From: Mycolicibacter heraklionensis
GTDB lineage: Bacteria > Actinomycetota > Actinomycetes > Mycobacteriales > Mycobacteriaceae
Assembly (NCBI RefSeq): GCF_001021505.1
Contig: NZ_LDPO01000001.1
Location: forward strand, 434,001 to 498,000
Direction of reading: 5' to 3'
DNA length: 64,000 nt
Under the pieces are notes generated by a model. The model saw nothing but the letters and a program-made list of their open reading frames with translations. It made no database searches and had not been told where the DNA came from. Shown here piece after piece: positions 57,185 to 64,000 of the stretch; position 1 is the first letter of the stretch, and every line of letters starts with the position of its first letter. The translations under genes and the position numbers were made by a program.

Positions 57185-58114
57185 ATGGCACGCACCGACC
57201 ACGACACCTGGGACCTGGCCACCAGCGTGGGAGCCACCGCGACGATGGTGGCTGCCGCCCGGGCCCTCGCCACCAAGGCCGACAATCCCCTGATCGACGA
57301 CCGCTTCGCCGAGCCGCTGGTCCGGGCCGTCGGCGTCGACTTCCTGACCAAGTGGGCCGCCAGCGACCTGGCGGGCACCGACTTCGACGACCACGACTCC
57401 GGGTGGAAGCTCGGCCAGATGCCCGACGCGATGGCCGTCCGCACTCGCTTCTTCGACACGTTCTTTGCCGACGCCACCCGGTCCGGGATTCGCCAGGCGG
57501 TGATCCTGGCATCGGGCCTGGATGCGCGCGCCTACCGACTGACGTGGCCCTCCGGCATGACGATCTTCGAGATCGACCAGCCACAGGTCTTGGCATTCAA
57601 GGCCGCGGCACTGACCGACTTGGGCGCCGAGCCGACCGCCGATCGCCGCGGCGTCGCCGTCGATCTGCGCGACGACTGGCCGGCCGCGCTGATCGAGGCG
57701 GGGTTCGACCGCACCCAGCCCACTGCCTGGATCGCCGAGGGACTGCTCGGCTACCTCCCGCCGGACGCGCAGGACCGGCTGCTGGACAACATCGCCGCAC
57801 TGAGCGCCGACGGCAGCCGGCTGGCCACCGAGGCCATTCCGAACATCTCCGCGGACCAGCACGATCAGGCCCGGGAAATGATGCGCAGCGCCACCGAGAA
57901 ATGGCGGGCGCACGGCTTCGACCTGGAGTTCTCCGAACTCGGGTACGAAGGTGACCGCAACGACGTCGCCGCCTACCTCGACCCCTTGGGCTGGGCCTCA
58001 ACGGGCGTGACCATGACCGAGCTGCTGACGCAGCACGGGCGTCCCGCGCCCGCGCGCGCCGCCGACTCGGTGTCGATGGCCGACACGATCTACTACACGT
58101 CGATCAAGGGCTAG
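57185..58114 (+). CDS. Class I SAM-dependent methyltransferase (TIGR00027 family)
   Basis: A 309-residue putative methyltransferase of the large mycobacterial family related to leucine carboxyl methyltransferases. It begins [30 protein letters not shown], with the conserved [13 protein letters not shown] segment. The SAM-binding region is [15 protein letters not shown] with FEIDQP after it, and a later [17 protein letters not shown] is typical. ATG 57185 has AGGAG upstream. Substrate unknown. It stands alone and is convergent with desA. Confidence 0.92.
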   Translation: MARTDHDTWDLATSVGATATMVAAARALATKADNPLIDDRFAEPLVRAVGVDFLTKWAASDLAGTDFDDHDSGWKLGQMPDAMAVRTRFFDTFFADATRSGIRQAVILASGLDARAYRLTWPSGMTIFEIDQPQVLAFKAAALTDLGAEPTADRRGVAVDLRDDWPAALIEAGFDRTQPTAWIAEGLLGYLPPDAQDRLLDNIAALSADGSRLATEAIPNISADQHDQAREMMRSATEKWRAHGFDLEFSELGYEGDRNDVAAYLDPLGWASTGVTMTELLTQHGRPAPARAADSVSMADTIYYTSIKG

Positions 58115-58118
58115 GCGG

Positions 58119-59036
58119 CTAGGCGGAGACGCTCTCGCGCGCCTTGGCCTTCTCTTCGTAGTAGGTGGCCCGCTCGTCGACCATCTTCATGAAGCCCGCG
58201 ATCTGCTCGCGGGCCTCCTCGCCCGCCGCGCCGAAGTCATTGCGCTCGAAGACCTTCCAGAACCGCAGCACGGGCTGGATGACCTCATCGTGGTGGATGC
58301 GCAGGTCGTAGATGCCGGCCTTGGCGATCAGGATGGCGTTCTCCTGGAAGCCGGGCATGTTCATCCCGGGCATCGAGAAGCCGATCACCTCGTCGCGGAT
58401 GGCGCACATGGCCTCGTCCGGCGCGATGTCCAGCGCCGCCTGCATGAGGTTGCGGTAGAAGACCATGTGCAGGTTCTCGTCGAGAGCGACCCGGGCCAGC
58501 AACTGGTCGGCGATCGGGCATCCGGAGGCCTTGCCGGTGTTGCGGTGCGAGACCCGGGTGGCGAGTTCCTGGAACGACACGTAGGCCAGTACCTGCAGCG
58601 CTGACTTGCCGCCGGCGTCATAGCCGGCGATGGTGTGCTGCATCCGCATGTTCTCGAGGTTCACCGGGTCAATGCCGCGGGTGACGATGAGGTAGTCGCG
58701 CAGGGCGATGCTGTGGCGGCCCTCTTCGGCGGTCCATTGGCCGACCCAGGTGCCCCAGGCGCCGTCCCGGCTGAAGGTGGTGGCGATCTCGCGGTGGTAC
58801 GACGGCAGGTTGTCCTCGGTCAGCAGGTTGACCAGCAGGGCGGACTTGGCGACCGGGTCCAGCGGGGAGTCTTCGGGAACCCAGTCCTCGCCGCCGAGGA
58901 ACGCGAAGTCGCGTCCCCTGCTCCACGGCACGTAGTCGTGCGGCAACCACGGCTTGGCGGCCTTGAGGTGGCGATTGAGGTTCTGTTCGACAATCGGCTC
59001 CAGCTCGTGAAGCAGTGCCGTCTGGACGTTCACCAT
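58119..59036 (-). CDS. Acyl-ACP desaturase, DesA1-type
   Basis: A 305-residue soluble diiron desaturase from ATG 59036. Ligand motifs: WTAEEGRHSIALRDYL (EExxH) and DENLHMVFY (ExxH). The N-terminal ELEPIVEQNLNRHL, PHDYVPWSRGRDFAFLGGEDW and TEDNLPSYHREIA match DesA1 (Rv0824c) better than DesA2. In mycobacteria these enzymes introduce double bonds into mycolic acid precursors. The open frame extends to 59147 without similarity. A perfect 11-bp dyad covers the start of transcription. Confidence 0.92.
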   Translation of the reverse strand: MVNVQTALLHELEPIVEQNLNRHLKAAKPWLPHDYVPWSRGRDFAFLGGEDWVPEDSPLDPVAKSALLVNLLTEDNLPSYHREIATTFSRDGAWGTWVGQWTAEEGRHSIALRDYLIVTRGIDPVNLENMRMQHTIAGYDAGGKSALQVLAYVSFQELATRVSHRNTGKASGCPIADQLLARVALDENLHMVFYRNLMQAALDIAPDEAMCAIRDEVIGFSMPGMNMPGFQENAILIAKAGIYDLRIHHDEVIQPVLRFWKVFERNDFGAAGEEAREQIAGFMKMVDERATYYEEKAKARESVSA

Positions 59037-59089
59037 AGTTTTTGGTCCCCTCCCTGATCGACAGGTGGGCTGTCGCTTGGCCCCCCAGC

Positions 59090-59113
59090 CAAACCTACGG
59101 TCCCGTAGGTTTG
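59090..59113 (-). promoter_or_regulatory. Operator dyad at desA promoter (MadR-like)
   Basis: CAAACCTACGG (59090-59100) and CCGTAGGTTTG (59103-59113) form a perfect 11-bp inverted repeat with a 2-nt spacer. On the minus strand TTGACA (59147-59142), an 18-bp spacer and TACCGT (59123-59118) put the start of transcription near 59111, inside the dyad. The TetR regulator MadR controls desA genes in mycobacteria through a palindrome; I infer this is its site. Confidence 0.6.
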
Positions 59114-59212
59114 CTCCACGGTAAGCACCCACCCCGCCGCGTGTCAACCGTTAACTTAGCTGCTTCGGCGCATTCCGCACCTCGAATCCACCGACCAGCT
59201 CAGCTACCCCAG

Positions 59213-59638
59213 CTACCGCGCCCGGCCTTCCGACTGCCGCTTGAGCCCCTCGGCCTCCATGTCGACGTAGCGACGTATCCGGCCGCCGGCGAGCAGGCCG
59301 GCCAGCCAGGCCATCGGACCGGTCAGCGTAAAAGTCAGGACGGCCCGCACCCCTGAGCCGGTCGGCGTCAGCTCGTGGAAGCCGGTGAACCGGATTCCGG
59401 CCATCGACGCCGACCAGGTGAAGGACCGCTCGTCGACCAGGTCGGTGACCGTCCACACCATCGGCCGCCCGGTGGGCTGCCGGACTCGGGCGGTGCTGCC
59501 GACTCGCAGCGGACCGGAGTCGAGCCGGGTGATCTCACGCATCGATGCGGTCCAGTCCGGCCAATGCTCGACATCGGTCAGGACAGCCCAGACGTCGCTG
59601 GGACGGGCCGCGATGGGATCGGTGCGGGTGTAGTGCAT
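59213..59638 (-). CDS. SRPBCC (polyketide cyclase/dehydrase-like) protein
   Basis: A 141-residue START-like hydrophobic-pocket protein. Typical features: N-terminal MHYTRTDPIAARPSDVWAVLTDVEHWPDWTASMREI, a central strand pattern and the C-terminal amphipathic helix (RIRRYVDMEAEGLKRQ). It probably binds a lipid or aromatic ligand. It lies 27 bp after the downstream SDR's stop on the same strand, so the pair may be co-transcribed. No catalytic motif is assignable. Confidence 0.85.
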   Translation of the reverse strand: MHYTRTDPIAARPSDVWAVLTDVEHWPDWTASMREITRLDSGPLRVGSTARVRQPTGRPMVWTVTDLVDERSFTWSASMAGIRFTGFHELTPTGSGVRAVLTFTLTGPMAWLAGLLAGGRIRRYVDMEAEGLKRQSEGRAR

Positions 59639-59665
59639 CGGCGCTCCCTTCCCCTCAACGGCACG

Positions 59666-60505
59666 CTACCCAAGTTCGGCGGCCACCCGGGCGCGTTCCC
59701 GCATCGAGGCGACCACTCCCCCGTCGGCGAGGATGTCGGCGCCGGTGAGATAGGCGCACTTGTTTCCGGCGCAGAAGGCGAACAGCTCGGCCATCTCCTC
59801 GGGCGTGCCCCACCGCGGGATCAGCGCGTCGGGCATCATCATGCCCACCCCGGCCTTCTCTTCGCGCCGCCCCATCTCGGTGTCGATGTTGCCCGGCGAC
59901 ACCGAGACGATGCGCAGCCCGCGGCCGCCGAATCGCTCGCCCTGCGCGGCGCAGTACCACTTCACGAAGGCCTTGCTGACCGTGTACGAGAAGCCCGAGC
60001 GCATCTGCTCGGGTGCGTTGTTGCAGTACGCCGTCATCGCGGCCACGAAGGCGTCGCCGTCGCTGAGCGCCAGCGGGAACTGCTTGGTGGGGTATGCCTT
60101 GTCGGGCAGCAGCTGCGCGGCCATCGAAGCCACGTTGACGATCACCGCGCCGTCGCCGGCGACGTCGTAGAACACCTCGTTGACGACGAGGGTGCCGAAG
60201 GCGTTGGTGCGCATGACGAATTCGGCGTCACCCATGCTCGGGCTGACCCCCGCGGTGTGGACCACCGACGCCAGCGTCCCGAGACCGGTCGCGGTGTCGA
60301 ACAGCCGGGTGACCGCGTCACGATCGGTGACATCGCAGTTGACAGCGGTCGCGGCGATGCCGAGCTCGGAGAGCGCGACCTGCGCCGAGTGGAGCCGCTC
60401 CTGCCGAACATCGCACAACACCACGGTGTGGTCTCGGCCCAGGATCTTGGCCGTCGCCAGACCCATGCCGCCCGCGCCGCCGGTGATCACTGATACTGAA
60501 GCCAT
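59666..60505 (-). CDS. Short-chain dehydrogenase/reductase with insertion
   Basis: A 279-residue SDR with cofactor motif ITGGAGGMGLATAKIL, Ser in VNVASMAAQLL and Tyr/Lys in YTVSKAFVKWY. An insertion of about 35 residues (DKAYPTKQFPLALSDGDAF..) separates the catalytic Ser from the Tyr, as in other mycobacterial hydroxysteroid-type SDRs. The end AYLTGADILADGG is standard. Substrate unknown; followed by the SRPBCC gene. Confidence 0.9.
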   Translation of the reverse strand: MASVSVITGGAGGMGLATAKILGRDHTVVLCDVRQERLHSAQVALSELGIAATAVNCDVTDRDAVTRLFDTATGLGTLASVVHTAGVSPSMGDAEFVMRTNAFGTLVVNEVFYDVAGDGAVIVNVASMAAQLLPDKAYPTKQFPLALSDGDAFVAAMTAYCNNAPEQMRSGFSYTVSKAFVKWYCAAQGERFGGRGLRIVSVSPGNIDTEMGRREEKAGVGMMMPDALIPRWGTPEEMAELFAFCAGNKCAYLTGADILADGGVVASMRERARVAAELG

Positions 60506-60565
60506 AACTGGACGGTAGACGGCTGCGCCCCGGTGCCGGTCGACTGGGTGATGCGGAGAGTCGAA

Positions 60566-61306
60566 ATGGCTGATCTGTCAGGCAAAGTGGCGCTGGTGAC
60601 CGGAGCCTCGTCGGGCCTGGGCGCGGCGACGGCCCAACTGTTCGCCCGGCGCGGCGCGACGGTGTTCGGGCTGGCGCGCGATGCCGAGCGGCTCGCCATG
60701 GTGTTCGCCGACGTGCCCGGCGGGCAGTACGCCCCCACCGACATCAGCACCGCGGCGGCCTGCGCGGCGGCCGTCGAGCAGTGTGTCGCCCAGTTCGGGC
60801 GGCTCGACGTGCTGGTCAACGTCGCCGGCGCCCACCAGATGCGCCACACGCCGGCCGTCACCGACGACGAGTGGGCCCACGATCTGGCGGTCAACCTCAA
60901 CGGGCCGTTCTTCCTGTGCCGCGCCGCGCTGCCGCACCTGCTGGAGGCGGGCGGCAATATCGTCAACGTCGCCTCGATCGCCGGGGTGGAAGGGCAGGCG
61001 TACTCGGCGGGCTACTGCGCGGCCAAGCACGGGCTCGTCGGGCTGACCCGGGCGTTGGCCGTGGAGTTCGCCGCGGAGAAGCTGCGGGTCAACGCGGTGT
61101 GCCCGGGTGGGATGCTGACCCCGCAGGTGACCAACTTCCAGCTTCCCGAGGGCGCCGACGTCAACCTGATCATGCGGGTGGCCTCACCGCGCGGGATGAG
61201 CGCCCCGGCCGATGTCGCCGAGGTGATCGCCTTTTTGGCCAGCGATGCCGCCGCCGCGGTGCACGGCGCGGTCTACCTGACCGACAACGGGAAGACGGCC
61301 GGCTAG
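60566..61306 (+). CDS. Short-chain dehydrogenase/reductase, FabG-like
   Basis: A 246-residue SDR from ATG 60566 (GGAGAG upstream). Cofactor motif VTGASSGLGAATAQLF, NVAGAHQM, catalytic Ser in VNVASIAGVEG and Tyr/Lys in YCAAKHGLVGLTRAL. The C-terminus reads GAVYLTDNGKTAG. Typical beta-ketoacyl reductase-like SDR of unknown substrate, divergent from the previous SDR with 60 bp between starts. Confidence 0.9.
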   Translation: MADLSGKVALVTGASSGLGAATAQLFARRGATVFGLARDAERLAMVFADVPGGQYAPTDISTAAACAAAVEQCVAQFGRLDVLVNVAGAHQMRHTPAVTDDEWAHDLAVNLNGPFFLCRAALPHLLEAGGNIVNVASIAGVEGQAYSAGYCAAKHGLVGLTRALAVEFAAEKLRVNAVCPGGMLTPQVTNFQLPEGADVNLIMRVASPRGMSAPADVAEVIAFLASDAAAAVHGAVYLTDNGKTAG

Positions 61307-61347
61307 GACGCATCCGGCAGAGCGGTATCCCTGTCGGACGTCAGAGC

Positions 61348-61353
61348 TAGCGT
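61348..61353 (+). promoter_or_regulatory. -10 element of leaderless PNPOx-family gene
   Basis: TAGCGT fits TANNNT and is followed by 7 nt and the ATG at 61361. The spacing points to a leaderless transcript and favours ATG 61361 over the in-frame GTG at 61352. Confidence 0.45.
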
Positions 61354-61360
61354 GTGGGCC

Positions 61361-61867
61361 ATGGAACCGAAACCGGGCCCTACCGCGACACGTCCCGTCC
61401 TGCCAGAGGGCTACGGATTGCCGAGTTCGGCGGAAGGCTTGTTGAGCTGGTCAGAAGTTGAACAGCGATTGACCGCGTCCCAGCACTATTGGCTGACCAC
61501 GGTGCGCCCGGACGGCACCCCGCACTCCGTACCGCGTTGGGGCGTGTGGCTCGACGGCCGCTTCTATTACGACGGCGCACCCACCACACGCCACGCGCGC
61601 AACCTCCAGGACAACCCGGCGTGCACCCTGACACTGGAAAGCGGTACGCAAGTGGTGATCGTCGAGGGAATCTCCACAGCGACCTCAGCAAACCCCAACG
61701 ACCTCGGAGCCCGATTGGCGACCGCGTTCGAGAAATACCACCCGCAGTACGCTCCCGGCCCCGATGCCTGGGCGGGCCAGGACGGCGGCGGACTGCGGAT
61801 GATCATCCCCCGGCGGGCCCTGGCCTGGTTCGCGTTCCCAACCGACTGCACCCGGTTCGCCTTCTGA
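61361..61867 (+). CDS. Pyridoxamine 5'-phosphate oxidase-fold protein (FMN/F420-dependent type)
   Basis: A 168-residue split-beta-barrel flavoprotein. Features: LTASQHYWLTTVRPDGTPHSVPRWGVWLDGRFYYDGAPTTRHARNLQDNPACTLTL, then VVIVEGISTATS. This is the general F420-dependent oxidoreductase/PNPOx-like group common in mycobacteria, with reductases and detoxifying enzymes among its members. Not the vitamin B6 enzyme by length or context. Start chosen from the leaderless promoter spacing. Confidence 0.82.
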   Translation: MEPKPGPTATRPVLPEGYGLPSSAEGLLSWSEVEQRLTASQHYWLTTVRPDGTPHSVPRWGVWLDGRFYYDGAPTTRHARNLQDNPACTLTLESGTQVVIVEGISTATSANPNDLGARLATAFEKYHPQYAPGPDAWAGQDGGGLRMIIPRRALAWFAFPTDCTRFAF

Positions 61868-61914
61868 CCCTAGGCCACTGCGCGCAACGATCGCGCAGTA
61901 GCCGACCGGGCTGA

Positions 61915-63126
61915 TCAGCGCAGCGCCAGGCCGGTGATCGCCCGGGCGATGACCAGCCGCTGGATCTCGCTGGTGCCTTCGAAGATGGTGAAGATCTTGG
62001 CATCGCGGTGCATCCGCTCGACCGGGTAGTCGCGGGTGTAGCCGTTGCCGCCGAGGATCTGGATCGCCTCGTCGGTGACGTAGACCGCGGTCTCGCTGGC
62101 GAACAGCTTGGCCATCGAGCCCTCGGCGTTGTCGAAGGCCTTGTTGTTGCGCGCCATCCAGCCGGCCCGCCAGACCATCAGCCGTGCCGCGTCGATCCGG
62201 CTCTTCATGTCCGCCAGTTTGAAGGCTACGGCCTGGAACTCACCGATCTTGCGGCCGAACTGCTCACGCTGGCAGGCGTATTCGAGGGCGTATTCGTACG
62301 CGGCGCGCGCCACCCCGACCGCCATCGCCCCGACGGTCGGACGAGTGCGCTCGAAGGTCTTCATGGCGGCCTGACCGCGGGCGGATGCACCGGATTTGAC
62401 CCGGGCGACGCGCTCCTCGAACTTCTCTCGCCCACCGAGGATCATGTCCTCGGGCAAACGGACGTTGTCCAATACGATCTCGGCGGTGTGCGAGGCCCGG
62501 ATGCCGTGCTTCTTGAACTTCTGGCCCTGGGCCAGCCCCTTGGTGTCGGGCCCGATGACGAACGTGGCCTGGCCGCGTGAGCCGAGTTCGGGGTAGACCG
62601 AGGCGACCACGATGTGCACGTTGGCGATACCGCCGTTGGTGGCCCAGGTCTTGGTGCCGTTGAGCACCCATTCACGTGTTGCTTCGTCGAAGCGGGCGCG
62701 AGTCCGGATCGCGCCGACATCCGAGCCGGCATCGGGTTCCGAGGAGCAGAAGGCCCCGAGTTTGGGGTCATCGGCGGTACCGAACATCTCGGGCAGCCAC
62801 CGGCCCAGCTGTTCGGGAGTTCCGTTGCCCGCCAGGGCCGCCGCCGCCAACCCGGTGCCGAGAATCGACAAGGCGATCCCGGCGTCACCCCAGAACAGTT
62901 CCTCGAACACCGTGAGCATGCCGATCCCGCTGGGCTCGGCGGCCTGGGTGGCGAACAACTCGGGCGAGTACAGGCCGATCTTGGCGGCCTCCTGGATGAT
63001 CGGCCACGGCGTCTCTTCCCGCTCATCCCATTCGGCGGCCGCCGGGCGGACGATCTCGGCGGCGAACTGATGGACCCAGTCCCGCACCTCGATCACGTCA
63101 TCGCTGAGCTCTACCGAGAACGACAT
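61915..63126 (-). CDS. Acyl-CoA dehydrogenase (FadE-type)
   Basis: A flavoprotein of 403 residues from ATG 63126 (AGGAG upstream). Family signatures: [19 protein letters not shown] with the flavin contact TKTWATNGG, the [15 protein letters not shown] helix and [37 protein letters not shown]. The Glu in FEGTSE is the likely catalytic base. It oxidises acyl-CoA to enoyl-CoA in beta-oxidation, and is one of many such paralogues in mycobacteria. No operon partner. Confidence 0.95.
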   Translation of the reverse strand: MSFSVELSDDVIEVRDWVHQFAAEIVRPAAAEWDEREETPWPIIQEAAKIGLYSPELFATQAAEPSGIGMLTVFEELFWGDAGIALSILGTGLAAAALAGNGTPEQLGRWLPEMFGTADDPKLGAFCSSEPDAGSDVGAIRTRARFDEATREWVLNGTKTWATNGGIANVHIVVASVYPELGSRGQATFVIGPDTKGLAQGQKFKKHGIRASHTAEIVLDNVRLPEDMILGGREKFEERVARVKSGASARGQAAMKTFERTRPTVGAMAVGVARAAYEYALEYACQREQFGRKIGEFQAVAFKLADMKSRIDAARLMVWRAGWMARNNKAFDNAEGSMAKLFASETAVYVTDEAIQILGGNGYTRDYPVERMHRDAKIFTIFEGTSEIQRLVIARAITGLALR

Positions 63127-63232
63127 TGCTACTCCTGGAAGGACTGGGCGGACGCCACGGGACACTGTCGGGCTCGATTGTGGCACCTCATGCTGGAAGC
63201 AATTGCGCAGCGTCACCTAACCCGCGGATCGG

Positions 63233-63601
63233 TCAGGCCCAAATCGCTTGTGCCGCGACATTGCCGACGTAATAGGCGCCCAGCCCGCAGGTCAAGGTGA
63301 GCACCAGGTTGGCCAGCGCGTACAGCCGCGCACCGACGCCGGCCAGCTGCAGGGTCTCGTAGGAAAAGGTCGAGTATGTGGTCAGCGCGCCGCACAGACC
63401 GGTGCCGACCAACAGGTGCAGCCCTTGGTCGCCGGGGCTCGCGGCGCCCATGAGCACACCCAGGACCAGGCTGCCCAGCACATTGGCGGTGAACGTGCCC
63501 CACGGGAAGGTGGTGTCGTGGCGGGCCTGGACGAATCGGTCGGTCAGGTAGCGCAACGGCGCCCCCACCGCGGCGCCGGCGATGACCAGCAGCCAGGTCA
63601 C
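63233..63601 (-). CDS. crcB: Fluoride exporter CrcB/Fluc subunit (second copy)
   Basis: A 122-residue four-TM protein: [56 protein letters not shown] and a last TM helix. The TTYSTFSYE segment is the fluoride-pore signature. These proteins act as dimers of inverted subunits. The gene follows a DUF190 gene (ATGA-type overlap) and the end of another crcB at the window edge, so two different subunits may form a heterodimer. Confidence 0.94.
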   Translation of the reverse strand: MTWLLVIAGAAVGAPLRYLTDRFVQARHDTTFPWGTFTANVLGSLVLGVLMGAASPGDQGLHLLVGTGLCGALTTYSTFSYETLQLAGVGARLYALANLVLTLTCGLGAYYVGNVAAQAIWA

Positions 63602-63948
63602 TGGCCGGCGGGGCGTCGCCCGACGTGGCGGATGACCTCGACTTCATCCAGCAGGATCAGGCCCTCGGTGACCAACTCGTCCAGCTCCGGCAGGAAGGCA
63701 CGGATCCGCTCGGCGGCGTCGACGATGATGACCGAGACCGGCAGGTCCTCAGACATCGACAGCAGCCGGGTGGTGTGGATGGCCGAGGACGCTCCGTAGC
63801 CCTCGATGCCGCGGAACACCGACGCGCCGGCCAGGCCGGCCCGATGCGCTCGGTGCACGATCTCGCTGTACACCGGCCTGTGATGCCAGGTGTCGCTCTC
63901 TCCGAGGAATACCGTCAGGCGCAACGCGCGTCCGGTGAGCTCGCTCAT
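63598..63948 (-). CDS. DUF190 family protein
   Basis: A 116-residue soluble protein with a PII/ferredoxin-like fold: [73 protein letters not shown]190 genes are repeatedly linked to crcB and may sense fluoride or regulate the exporter; the role is not established. It overlaps the next crcB gene and the crcB upstream by a few bases, so all three form one operon. Confidence 0.9.
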   Translation of the reverse strand: MSELTGRALRLTVFLGESDTWHHRPVYSEIVHRAHRAGLAGASVFRGIEGYGASSAIHTTRLLSMSEDLPVSVIIVDAAERIRAFLPELDELVTEGLILLDEVEVIRHVGRRPAGQ

Positions 63949-64000
63949 GCTGTCCTCCTGATGACCAGACGGCGGGTGAGGCTGGCAGCGGTCCAGGTCG
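63945..64000 (-). CDS. crcB: CrcB family fluoride exporter, C-terminal end (partial)
   Basis: The last 17 codons (ending [13 protein letters not shown]-stop) of a gene whose TGA overlaps the DUF190 start as ATGA. The tail is too short to classify on its own. The DUF190-crcB context and the TM-helix-plus-basic-tail look suggest CrcB copy 1. Confidence 0.55.
   Translation of the reverse strand, partial: TWTAASLTRRLVIRRTA

Overview
The window is high-GC actinobacterial DNA from a mycobacterium (Mycobacterium sensu lato). The evidence is gene content: a PerM/34-kDa-antigen pair, UvrD1 with a C-terminal Tudor-like tail, Ku plus a POL-PE-LIG type LigD, an MmpS/MmpL pair, a PPE protein, PGRS-type Gly/Ala repeats, an intracellular AroQ chorismate mutase and F420-type LLM oxidoreductases. 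Much of the gene order is, from memory, that of M. tuberculosis Rv0924c-Rv0957, with islands inserted. No tRNA, rRNA, CRISPR array, insertion sequence or phage gene was seen.

Layout. (1) 0-2.2 kb: a truncated TetR gene with a D-aminoacylase-like amidohydrolase. (2) 2.4-23.3 kb, core housekeeping: small membrane protein, purH-purN, an acidic hypothetical, perM, 34-kDa antigen homologue, LLM oxidoreductase, thiolase-like protein, sucCD, M23 peptidase, membrane protein, uvrD1, chorismate mutase, pgi, orphan cysT-cysW permeases, an SDR and an Fpg/Nei glycosylase. (3) 23.4-43.1 kb, accessory island: three secreted GH5 endoglycoceramidase-like enzymes with PGRS-like linkers, three large LuxR-type (LAL) ATPase regulators, several small membrane or secreted proteins, and an AurF-like diiron oxygenase operon. 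(4) 43.2-47.3 kb: FAH-fold hydrolase, ligD and ku. (5) 47.4-52.3 kb: a decayed alpha/beta hydrolase, a VapBC-type toxin-antitoxin pair, an mmpL interrupted by one stop codon, mmpS and a TetR gene. (6) 52.4-64 kb: SDR plus Rv0926c-like reductase, mntH, a PPW-type PPE gene, a methyltransferase, a DesA1-type desaturase, SRPBCC protein, two SDRs, an FMN/F420-type oxidase, an acyl-CoA dehydrogenase and a crcB-DUF190-crcB fluoride-exporter cluster.

How the genes work together. sucCD (TCA cycle), pgi, purHN and aroQ are unlinked metabolic functions. UvrD1, LigD and Ku form the mycobacterial end-joining/repair set and lie in the same neighbourhood. One secreted glycosidase gene is divergent from a LAL regulator, suggesting carbohydrate- or glycolipid-responsive control. 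TetR-mmpS-mmpL is a regulator-transporter unit with a clear operator inside the promoter, but mmpL carries a nonsense codon.

The most interesting regulatory reading is small and easily missed. A 16-codon leader ORF rich in Phe/Tyr codons plus two hairpins precede chorismate mutase and look like an aromatic amino acid attenuator. A leaderless 33-codon ORF ending in tandem Cys codons precedes the sulfate permease genes. Several dyads overlap promoters (AurF-like oxygenase, mmpS, vapB and desA).
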